A stretch of 6,978 nt of DNA from an uncultured Ruminococcus sp. (GTDB lineage Bacteria > Bacillota > Clostridia > Oscillospirales > Ruminococcaceae): the NCBI GenBank assembly GCA_947174085.1, contig CAMWHN010000118.1, positions 1-6,978 of the forward strand, in the 5' to 3' direction. The position numbers and the translations under genes were made by a program. The notes under the pieces were generated by a model that worked only from the letters and a program-made list of their open reading frames with translations, searched no databases and was not told the DNA's origin. This document shows, in pieces, positions 1-5,507 of this stretch; position 1 is the first letter of the stretch; each line of letters opens with the position of its first letter.

Positions 1-3
1 TCA

Positions 4-12
4 TGGTATAAT
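4..12 (+). promoter_or_regulatory. Extended -10 promoter of the regulator/ABC operon
   Basis: The sequence TGGTATAAT is a perfect extended -10 element (TGN before TATAAT), which can work without a good -35 box. A -35 would lie before the window start and cannot be checked. Transcription would begin near position 18-19, giving a leader of roughly 67 bases before the regulator start codon. A second TATAAT lies at 26-31, but no TTGACA-like box is found at the right distance upstream, so it is the weaker choice. Confidence 0.55.
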
Positions 13-17
13 ATATA

Positions 18-38
18 TGTACTAATATAATTAATACA
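18..38. promoter_or_regulatory. Candidate operator for the YtrA-type regulator
   Basis: This is an imperfect 21-bp inverted repeat with outer arms TGTA (18-21) and TACA (35-38) separated by exactly 13 bp, and inner arms TAAT (23-26) and ATTA (30-33). It starts at the predicted transcription start of the promoter at 4-12, where a bound repressor would block initiation. From memory, B. subtilis YtrA binds AGTGTA-N13-TACACT; this site matches the inner four bases of each half-site and the spacing. That the regulator encoded just downstream binds here is inference. Confidence 0.5.
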
Positions 39-73
39 AGTATGACAAAAAAATTTTTAAATTTATGGAAAGC

Positions 74-80
74 GGGGTGA
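74..80 (+). promoter_or_regulatory. Ribosome binding site deciding the regulator start
   Basis: GGGGTGA lies 5 bases before the ATG at 86. The earlier in-frame ATG at 65 would place this site inside the coding sequence and has only AT-rich sequence upstream, so 86 is preferred. Confidence 0.65.
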
Positions 81-85
81 AAAAC

Positions 86-466
86 ATGTTTGATATTGAC
101 TTGATGAGCCGTATTCCGATTTATGAACAATTATACAGGAGAGTGATTGAATTGATTCTAAAAGGTGTGTTAAGTGAAAATGATAAATTGCCAAGTGTTC
201 GTAATTTAGCGACACAGTTAGGCGTGAATCCGAATACAGTTGCAAAAGCGTATTCTCTGTTAGAGCGTGATAATATTATTTATTCTCTTGCAGGACGAGG
301 AAGTTTTATCACAAAGCCTGATGTATTAATTGCACAAGAGCATATGCTGGAAGATTTTGATATTTCTGTGACACATGCACTTGATGTCGGAATCAGTCAG
401 GAAACTCTAAAAGAACGTATTTCTAAAATTGCAAATCAAATTCAGAAAGGAGATAATCTATCATGA
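86..466 (+). CDS. GntR-family transcriptional regulator, YtrA subfamily
   Basis: This 126-residue DNA-binding protein probably represses its own operon. Residues 1-76 form the GntR winged helix-turn-helix. It opens with the hallmark IPIYEQLYRRV (10-20), then LPSVRNLATQLGVNPNTV (35-52), the recognition-helix region with NPNTVAKAYSLLE, and the wing GRGSFIT (70-76). Only about 50 residues follow, so there is no large ligand-binding domain. That short helical tail is diagnostic of the YtrA subfamily (usually 120-130 residues). The start at 86 is chosen for its ribosome binding site at 74-80; an in-frame ATG at 65 would add seven residues. The stop codon overlaps the ATG of the ABC ATPase (ATGA), so the two are co-translated. 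Family members generally sit in front of ABC transporters and several respond to cell-wall-active compounds. The inducer here is unknown. Confidence 0.93.
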   Translation: MFDIDLMSRIPIYEQLYRRVIELILKGVLSENDKLPSVRNLATQLGVNPNTVAKAYSLLERDNIIYSLAGRGSFITKPDVLIAQEHMLEDFDISVTHALDVGISQETLKERISKIANQIQKGDNLS

Positions 467-1368
467 TGCAGTTAAAAGCAACTGTAAAACAGTTTGAAGA
501 TTTTAAAGCACTGGACGGCGTGGATTTAGAAATCCCTAAAGGCACAGCTTTTGGCTTATTAGGCTCTAACGGTGCAGGAAAATCAACGATTTTAAGATTA
601 TTCAGCGGTATTTATAAACAAGAAAGCGGAGAAGTATTAATTGATGGTGAGCCTGTCTATGATAATATTCAGGCAAAACAAAAAGTATTTTTTATTAATG
701 ACGAGACGATTCAGTTTTCTAATTTTACGCTCATGCAATTAAAAGATTTTTATAAACAATTTTATCCAAGCTTTTCAGAAGAAATTTTTGAAAAATTAGA
801 AAGTGCAATCCAATTGCCACGCAATAAAAAAATTAATACATTCTCAAAAGGCATGAAACGGCAAGCAATAGTAATTATTGGTATCGCATGTTGTACACCG
901 TATTTATTACTGGACGAAGCATTTGACGGACTTGACCCCACTATGAGAATTATTGTAAAACGTATGCTTGTTGATGCTATGTGCGAAAGAGAATTAACAG
1001 TCGTAATTTCTTCGCATAATCTCAAAGAAATTAACGAAATGTGCGACATGGCAGGGTTATTGCATCATGGTAAAATTGTATTTAACAGGCAGTTAGACAG
1101 CTTAAAAGGCACAGTGCATAAAATTCAAACAGCATTCGCAGATAAAACAAGAGTTTTCACAGCAAAAGATTTCCCAAGTTTAGAAATTCTGCATTTTGAA
1201 AGGACCCAAAGTATTTATCATATTATTGCCAAAGGCGAAGAAGAAGAAATTCACCAAGCATTAGCACCATTTAAGCCTGTGCTAGCGGACATGGTACCGT
1301 TATCACTGGAAGAAGTTTTTATTTACGAATTGGAGGTATTGGGTTATGACAGCCAAGTTTTTGCATAG
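463..1368 (+). CDS. ABC transporter ATP-binding protein, YtrB-like
   Basis: A 301-residue cytoplasmic ATPase that should power the permease encoded next. Visible motifs are Walker A GSNGAGKST (34-42), signature FSKGMKRQ (127-134, a variant of LSGGQ), Walker B YLLLDEAF (147-154) with catalytic E152, D-loop GLDP (156-159), and the switch histidine H185 in ISSHN. The Q-loop region reads FFINDETIQF (76-85), so an acidic or Asn residue stands where most ABC ATPases have glutamine. As I recall, clostridial relatives also carry FFISDD-like sequence there. Residues from about 215 form the short C-terminal extension of this group, ending LSLEEVFIYELEVLGYD. The ATG at 463 is preferred to that at 466 because AAAGGAGA (446-453) is better spaced, and it overlaps the regulator stop. 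The gene's 3' end overlaps the permease start by 23 bases. Substrate and direction are unknown; export or antibiotic-stress signalling is the usual proposal for the group. Confidence 0.93.
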   Translation: MMQLKATVKQFEDFKALDGVDLEIPKGTAFGLLGSNGAGKSTILRLFSGIYKQESGEVLIDGEPVYDNIQAKQKVFFINDETIQFSNFTLMQLKDFYKQFYPSFSEEIFEKLESAIQLPRNKKINTFSKGMKRQAIVIIGIACCTPYLLLDEAFDGLDPTMRIIVKRMLVDAMCERELTVVISSHNLKEINEMCDMAGLLHHGKIVFNRQLDSLKGTVHKIQTAFADKTRVFTAKDFPSLEILHFERTQSIYHIIAKGEEEEIHQALAPFKPVLADMVPLSLEEVFIYELEVLGYDSQVFA

Positions 1369-3778
1369 TTTTCCGGCAAGAAATGCGTTTCGTCTTGTCA
1401 GTCAAAATAAAAAATTTTTTATCGTTACTTGTATTTTGCAGTTATTAGGCATTCCATTAATTATGGGCAGTGGCATGCTGGAAGTATATTATTCTGAGAG
1501 AAGAGAGCTGACACATGATTATTCCAGTTATAATTTTAACTATGAAGCATACATGGCAATTGGTTGTTTCTGTTTTGGAATTGCCGTGCTATTAGGCATA
1601 TTTTTTGGTATAAATGCCTATCGTGAGGAATGGGATAAATCCAAAGTGGATATGTTATATTCCTTGCCTTTAACTGGCAAACAACGCTTTTTCAGTGATT
1701 ATTTAGGCGGTTTGGGCATGTATGTAATCCCCTATATAGGAGCTGTTTTATTAGGCTGGATTGTATTATTTATTATGACACCGATTGTACGTTCTGTAAT
1801 GGATTCTCATGAGATTGGTCAATTAAATACTATTTATAAATATTATTTATTAATTACCATTGGTTTATTTTTCCTGATGTGTCTATATTACACAATTTCT
1901 TCATTCGTTGCTAGTTGTTGCGGTACGTTATTTGAAAATATTTATACAAATATTTTATTAAATTTATTAATCCCCGGAACATTTGCGGCAATTCTTGCTG
2001 TCATTACAGAGATAATTGATACCATGGATTTTGAATACTCTTGGGAATTTATCGGCTATACAAGTCCAATTGGCGGTTTGATTTATTTAATTTATCTTGT
2101 TTTTGAAAAAACTAGTGATGTTTATTACTCTTATGGGAGTACTTATACAGCCTCTGCTGGAGAATTAGGAGATTTAGGCTTAGTTCCTGCCTATTTGCGT
2201 TGGATATTGATTATTGTAGTTCTCACAGTTGCTATTTTAATTCTCGCATGGAGATTATATGAACATAGAAAAGCCGAACATGTTGGCAAACCATTTGTAT
2301 ATATTGGCATTTATTATGTGATTCTGACAGCAATTACAGTTTGCATTTTGTGCATATTAGAATCAGGAATAGAAGCATTAATTCCAGTTTTAATTTTCAG
2401 TGCTATTGTTTATTTTATCATGGAAGTTATCCGCAAAAGAGGATTCAAGAAATTCTGGTTCAGTGCGATTTGCTATATTATCACAGTTGTAGTAGCACTT
2501 GCTAGTATGTTCTCTATTTCAGCAACAAATGCATTCGGACGAGCTTATTATATTCCAGCTTTGGCAAGTGTCACTTCTATAAAATTAGAATTTGAAGGTA
2601 ATTATTATGATGATATTGGTTATCAATTAAATTTCAAAGACAAAGAAATCATCTCTAAAATTCAGGATTTCCAAAAAGAATGCAATCAAAATCGCAAAAA
2701 TCATTATAGCACACAGTTAGAAAATGCAATAGATGGCTACTATGAACTTAACTATAATAACTATAATAATAGCTATGAATATTATGATGAATATTATGGT
2801 GAATATTATGGTGAATATTATGAGCAGGTAGAATCTGCTGAATATTATGATAATAATTATAATAATACTTATACTTATAAAATTGACCCAAAATATATAC
2901 CTCATATTTCAAGTTGTGCAACACTTGGTATTACTTATTATACAATTACTGGCTCTGCTATTTATAGAACTTATGAGTTATATGCAGACGAATATATTAA
3001 TCTCATGGATATGTGCATTGGCACAGAGGTCTATGCAGAAGCAAATTATAATCTTCTAAAATCCCGTTTAGAAAACACATATAAGCAATATGATAATAAT
3101 ATGTCAAAAACTTATTATCCAAGTAAAATCAATTTTGCAGCAGCTCCGCCTAATACAAATGATTATTATCGTTCTTATGAATCAGAACAATATATGCAGA
3201 TACAACTTTCAGACGTAGAATCAAATTTAAATCTCTTAACAGAATGCTATTTACAAGACTTAAAAAATATGACAAGTGAAGATTTCCGCACAAGTGAAAT
3301 TATTTGCAATATTGTGGGTTTGCCTGTTCGTGCTTGCAATCAGGAAACTTATGCATTGCTTCAAAAATGGGGATTTGAAGAATTTAGTTTATATCAAAAA
3401 TATTATTCTATTTTGGGTACAGATACGCAAAAATTAGATATTAGAATTTATGCACCAGAAACTTATCAAACAAGCTCTTTGCAATATCCGTCAAATACAT
3501 TACAAGCTATTTTTGTGAAACCAGATGCTACAAATATTCCAAGTTATCAAAATACAATTTATTCTATCATTGACTTAGATACATCGCTACAGGATTTAAT
3601 GCAAATCGCAAGAAAATATTATATCAGCTCTGAGCCTTGCTATGTACTTGTGATAAATAATTCTAAATATATGATTCCGTCAGAATATTCTGAACTGGCT
3701 GAACAAGTTATCAATAATAAGCAGACAAATCATACAGCTTCTCCAGCAAATCAATCTAATATCATGGGTATTTTCTAA
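1346..3778 (+). CDS. Large ABC permease with tyrosine-rich extracytoplasmic C-terminal domain
   Basis: An 810-residue membrane protein, probably the only permease partner of the preceding ATPase and so likely a homodimer. The first half holds about nine hydrophobic segments (roughly 24-45, 70-91, 122-146, 167-190, 199-221, 285-304, 318-340, 345-361, 370-392). The cytoplasmic stretch KVDMLYSLPLTGKQRFF (100-116) resembles the coupling region of ABC-2 type permeases. From about 395 to 810 no clear membrane segment is seen, and this half is predicted to face outside. It contains KDKEIISKIQDF (about 433-444) and YYTITGSAIYRTYEL (about 531-545), a pattern I associate with the C-terminal domain of YtrC/YtrD-like clostridial permeases (possibly the family called DUF6449; from memory, not searched). 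A low-complexity insert at 465-511 has 18 tyrosines in 47 residues. The ribosome binding site TGGAGG (1330-1335) lies inside the ATPase gene and the start overlaps it by 23 bases. Substrate is unknown. Confidence 0.88.
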   Translation: MTAKFLHSFPARNAFRLVSQNKKFFIVTCILQLLGIPLIMGSGMLEVYYSERRELTHDYSSYNFNYEAYMAIGCFCFGIAVLLGIFFGINAYREEWDKSKVDMLYSLPLTGKQRFFSDYLGGLGMYVIPYIGAVLLGWIVLFIMTPIVRSVMDSHEIGQLNTIYKYYLLITIGLFFLMCLYYTISSFVASCCGTLFENIYTNILLNLLIPGTFAAILAVITEIIDTMDFEYSWEFIGYTSPIGGLIYLIYLVFEKTSDVYYSYGSTYTASAGELGDLGLVPAYLRWILIIVVLTVAILILAWRLYEHRKAEHVGKPFVYIGIYYVILTAITVCILCILESGIEALIPVLIFSAIVYFIMEVIRKRGFKKFWFSAICYIITVVVALASMFSISATNAFGRAYYIPALASVTSIKLEFEGNYYDDIGYQLNFKDKEIISKIQDFQKECNQNRKNHYSTQLENAIDGYYELNYNNYNNSYEYYDEYYGEYYGEYYEQVESAEYYDNNYNNTYTYKIDPKYIPHISSCATLGITYYTITGSAIYRTYELYADEYINLMDMCIGTEVYAEANYNLLKSRLENTYKQYDNNMSKTYYPSKINFAAAPPNTNDYYRSYESEQYMQIQLSDVESNLNLLTECYLQDLKNMTSEDFRTSEIICNIVGLPVRACNQETYALLQKWGFEEFSLYQKYYSILGTDTQKLDIRIYAPETYQTSSLQYPSNTLQAIFVKPDATNIPSYQNTIYSIIDLDTSLQDLMQIARKYYISSEPCYVLVINNSKYMIPSEYSELAEQVINNKQTNHTASPANQSNIMGIF
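2777..2824 (+). repeat. Four tandem 12-bp coding repeats (EYYG units)
   Basis: Four consecutive 12-bp units, GAATATTATGAT, GAATATTATGGT twice and GAATATTATGAG, encode EYYD-EYYG-EYYG-EYYE at residues 478-493 of the permease. The two central units are identical and the outer ones differ at one or two bases near the end, suggesting recent expansion by slippage. Flanking sequence is also low complexity: an Asn/Tyr run on the left (residues 470-477) and EYYDNNYNNTYTY on the right (499-511). The reading frame is kept because the unit is a multiple of three. Confidence 0.95.
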
Positions 3779-3803
3779 CACTCTCCTAAGATATATACAC
3801 CAG

Positions 3804-3840
3804 AAACGGCATGTGAAATTAACATGCCGTTTTTGGTTTT
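3804..3840 (+). terminator. Intrinsic terminator of the ABC operon
   Basis: A perfect 11-bp stem, AAACGGCATGT (3804-3814) with ACATGCCGTTT (3822-3832), encloses a 7-base loop. It is followed by a T-rich tail (TTTTTGGTTTTATTTT). It lies 25 bases after the permease stop. On the other strand the sequence after the stem is not T-rich, so it acts on the plus strand. Confidence 0.9.
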
Positions 3841-3880
3841 ATTTTATCCGCTATTTTTAAAATAAAAAAATTGCCAAATA

Positions 3881-3914
3881 AAAACCCCCGCTAAGCAAAA
3901 TTAGTGGGGATTTT
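3881..3914. terminator. Bidirectional terminator between convergent operons
   Basis: Stem CCCCGCTAA (3886-3894) pairs with TTAGTGGGG (3901-3909) around the loop GCAAAA, with one G/T position at 3890/3905. A/T-rich arms AAAA (3881-3884) and TTTT (3911-3914) extend it. Read on the minus strand it begins just after the spoVAE stop and ends in GTTTTTATTT; on the plus strand it is followed by ATTTTTAATTTTT. It is thus the terminator of spoVAD-spoVAE and a backup for the ABC operon. Between 3841 and 3880 I see only AT-rich spacer. Confidence 0.85.
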
Positions 3915-3920
3915 TAATTT

Positions 3921-4283
3921 TTAAGTTTTCATACGCTTTTGGAAACATAATGACGCAAGCAATCCGGCAAGTAATGCAGCAGTAATTCCTCCGGAAGCAG
4001 AACTCATGCCACCTGATAAAATACCTAATGCACCTTTTTCAGAAATTGCATCACGAACGCCCTGTGCGAGTAAATGCCCGAATCCTGTTAAAGGCACAGT
4101 TGCACCTGCTCCAGCAAATTCAACCAAAGGCTGATAAATGCCAATTGCAGATAATATCACACCTGCAATGACGTAAGCTGTTAAAATTCTGGCTGGTGTT
4201 AATTTTGTGTAATCAATAAATAATTGCCCGATAGCGCAAATAATTCCGCCTACAAAAAAAGCTTTGAGTAATTCCATTAGCAT
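3921..4283 (-). CDS. spoVAE: Stage V sporulation protein AE (SpoVAE, SpoVAEb type)
   Basis: A 120-residue integral membrane protein of the SpoVA system, which moves the calcium/dipicolinic acid complex into the forespore and releases it on germination. It is almost entirely hydrophobic, with helices around 8-24, 33-50, 84-92 and 98-114, and ends in the basic tail KRMKT. The segment IGQLFIDYTKLTPAR (18-32) and the block FAGAGATVPLTGFG (56-69) match what I recall of B. subtilis SpoVAEb, whose length (about 116) also agrees. The start at 4283 has AGGAGG at 4291-4296 with 7-base spacing. An in-frame upstream extension to 4322 lies inside spoVAD and looks unlike the family; an ATG at 4277 is spaced too far. 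The start overlaps the spoVAD stop (ATGCTAA), so the two are coupled. A terminator follows directly. Confidence 0.95.
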   Translation of the reverse strand: MLMELLKAFFVGGIICAIGQLFIDYTKLTPARILTAYVIAGVILSAIGIYQPLVEFAGAGATVPLTGFGHLLAQGVRDAISEKGALGILSGGMSSASGGITAALLAGLLASLCFQKRMKT

Positions 4284-5299
4284 GATAATCCCTCCTGACT
4301 GCGAATTTCTACTAAATGACAAATTGCCGGAATGCTTTCGCCTTGCTGTGATGACATAGCAGATAATAATGCACCTGTTGCGGCGAATAAAATTTTTTTC
4401 ATTTCACCAGTTTGTAATTTTGGCAAGAAATAACCGCATAAAATACTTGCTGAACAGCCACAGCCAGACCCTCCGGCATGGGTATCTTGTTTTTGTTCAT
4501 CAAACATTAATACACCACAATCTTGATGCACACTGGAAATATCAATACCCTGTTTTAATAATAAATCTATTAGTAACGGCGAGCCAATATTGCCTAAATC
4601 TCCAGTAATAATTGCGTCATAAGTTTCAGGTGTTGTTGACGTATCTTGTAAATATCTTAAAATCGTATCACAGGCGGCAGGTGCCATTGCCGCACCCATA
4701 TTTGTTGCATCTGTCACACCTAAGTCGTTAATTTTGCCGATACAGCCACCCACAACATAGGGCGCACCTCCCTCGGCGGACACCACAACTGCACCGGACG
4801 CTGTACATGTCCATTGTGCTGTAGGTGTTCTCTGTCCGCCGTAAGACAAGGGAAATCGGAATTGTCTTTCTGCTGTTGAAAAGTGTGATGAAGTAACTGC
4901 TGCTGTTCTAAAAGAATATCCGCCGTCAACCAAAATTCCGGCAAGTAATAAACTTTCTGCCATAGTAGAACATGCGCCGTAAACGCCTAAAAATGGGATT
5001 TTAGTTTCTCTCACAGCAAAGCTTGACCCTGTACATTGATTAATTAAATCTCCTCCAATAATGCAATCAACGTCAACTGGCTTCAATCTGCCTTTTTGTA
5101 ATGCTAAATTTAATGTGTTGGCTTGTAAGCGACTTTCCGCTTTTTCCCAATTTTTTTCTCCAAACATTCCATCTTGTTCAATATGGTCAAAACAGTTTTT
5201 CATAGGTCCTTCACCCTCTTTTTGTCCTGCAATGCTTGCAAAACTATATAAAGACGGGTGATTTTCAAAACTAAGACTTGAATAAATTCGTTTTGGCAT
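4277..5299 (-). CDS. spoVAD: Stage V sporulation protein AD (SpoVAD), thiolase-like DPA-binding protein
   Basis: A 340-residue soluble or peripheral SpoVA protein with a thiolase/ketosynthase fold, known in Bacillus to bind dipicolinic acid rather than catalyse condensation. Family landmarks in order: GPMKNCFD (31-38), KNWEKAE (49-55), GGDLINQ (82-88), PFLGVYGACST (102-112) with the cysteine at 110 in the thiolase nucleophile position, TSSHFSTAERQFRFP (136-150), then GVTDATNMGAAMAPAA, ITGDLGNIGSPLL, AGGSGCGCSAS, and near the end ATGALLS and GESIPAICHLVEI. Length agrees with the usual 335-345. The start at 5299 has AGGAGAG (minus strand, 5306-5312) six bases upstream. The gene is first in a two-gene operon with spoVAE; its usual upstream neighbour spoVAC is not in this window. 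A sigma-G-like promoter lies upstream, which would confine expression to the forespore. Confidence 0.96.
   Translation of the reverse strand: MPKRIYSSLSFENHPSLYSFASIAGQKEGEGPMKNCFDHIEQDGMFGEKNWEKAESRLQANTLNLALQKGRLKPVDVDCIIGGDLINQCTGSSFAVRETKIPFLGVYGACSTMAESLLLAGILVDGGYSFRTAAVTSSHFSTAERQFRFPLSYGGQRTPTAQWTCTASGAVVVSAEGGAPYVVGGCIGKINDLGVTDATNMGAAMAPAACDTILRYLQDTSTTPETYDAIITGDLGNIGSPLLIDLLLKQGIDISSVHQDCGVLMFDEQKQDTHAGGSGCGCSASILCGYFLPKLQTGEMKKILFAATGALLSAMSSQQGESIPAICHLVEIRSQEGLSC
4291..4296 (-). promoter_or_regulatory. Ribosome binding site deciding the spoVAE start
   Basis: AGGAGG on the minus strand lies 7 bases before the ATG at 4283, inside the last codons of spoVAD. It sets the SpoVAE start and rules out the longer frame that opens at 4322. 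Confidence 0.85.
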
Positions 5300-5344
5300 G
5301 TAATTCTCTCCTATCTGTTTTTAATTTATTTTTAATTTCAAGAA

Positions 5345-5373
5345 CAGTATGCCCATATTTTTTGAAATCATGT
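5345..5373 (-). promoter_or_regulatory. Candidate sigma-G promoter of spoVAD-spoVAE
   Basis: Read on the minus strand, ACATG (5369-5373), 17 bases of spacer, then CATACTG (5345-5351). The sigma-G consensus as I recall it is GHATR, 17-18 bases, CATNHTA; this gives 4 of 5 and 6 of 7 matches. The predicted start near 5338 gives a leader of about 39 bases. B. subtilis spoVA is transcribed by sigma-G, which supports the assignment. AT-rich sequence makes chance matches possible. Confidence 0.5.
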
Positions 5374-5378
5374 AATAT

Positions 5379-5423
5379 GATTAAAATTATAAAAATGCTG
5401 TCCTGTATTCTTACAAGACAGCA
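5379..5423 (-). terminator. Intrinsic terminator downstream of the aspartokinase gene
   Basis: On the minus strand TGCTGTC-T-TGTA and TACA-G-GACAGCA (plus positions 5396-5407 and 5412-5423) form a 12-bp stem around the loop AGAA. The one irregular pair (5403/5416) is a G-U wobble on this strand but a C-A mismatch on the other. The tail TTTTTATAATTTTAAT follows. It ends aspartokinase transcription before the spoVAD promoter, about 85 bases after the aspartokinase stop. Confidence 0.85.
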
Positions 5424-5457
5424 AAATTTTAATTATTTTATTTTCTTTAAATTTTTG

Positions 5458-5489
5458 AAATCCTCCCACCTGTAGAGATGAGAGGATTT
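5458..5489 (-). other. Second hairpin in the aspartokinase 3' untranslated region
   Basis: On the minus strand, positions 5489-5476 pair with 5471-5458 to give a 14-bp stem (outer part AAATCCTC with GAGGATTT) around the loop CTAC. The two irregular pairs (5466/5481 and 5469/5478) are G-U on the minus strand and C-A on the plus strand, so the structure is better as minus-strand RNA. Yet the minus strand lacks a T-run after it, while on the plus strand it is followed by a T-run (5487-5492). It could be a transcript-stabilising hairpin, a weak first terminator, or a terminator of unknown plus-strand transcription. Confidence 0.6.
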
Positions 5490-5507
5490 TTTCTAAAATT
5501 AAATAAA

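Noticed and set aside
1346..1368. The 23-base overlap of ATPase and permease genes as a possible frameshift or gene fusion
   Set aside because: The ATPase ends with its usual family C-terminus and the permease has its own ribosome binding site and start, so this is a normal coupled overlap.
2717..2905. Minus-strand open frame rich in isoleucine, looking like a small membrane protein
   Set aside because: It is the antisense reading of the tyrosine/asparagine codon repeats (TAT and AAT read as ATA and ATT). It has no ribosome binding site and lies wholly inside the permease gene.
3838..3885. AT-rich spacer between the two terminators as a possible promoter or small gene
   Set aside because: It is only about 45 bases long, with no paired -35/-10 elements and no coding frame.
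4284..4322. N-terminal extension of SpoVAE to an earlier ATG
   Set aside because: The added 13 residues lie inside spoVAD and do not resemble the family N-terminus. AGGAGG at 4291-4296 points to the ATG at 4283.
5278..5475. A 65-codon plus-strand open frame across the spoVAD upstream region
   Set aside because: No ribosome binding site, it runs through a terminator hairpin and the spoVAD promoter region, and composition is that of random AT-rich DNA.
5362..5492. Plus-strand small RNA with a TTGAAA -35 (5362-5367), ending at the T-run after 5489
   Set aside because: The nearest -10-like sequence (TATAAA at 5388-5393) is 20 bases from TTGAAA, too far, and both hairpins pair better as minus-strand RNA.
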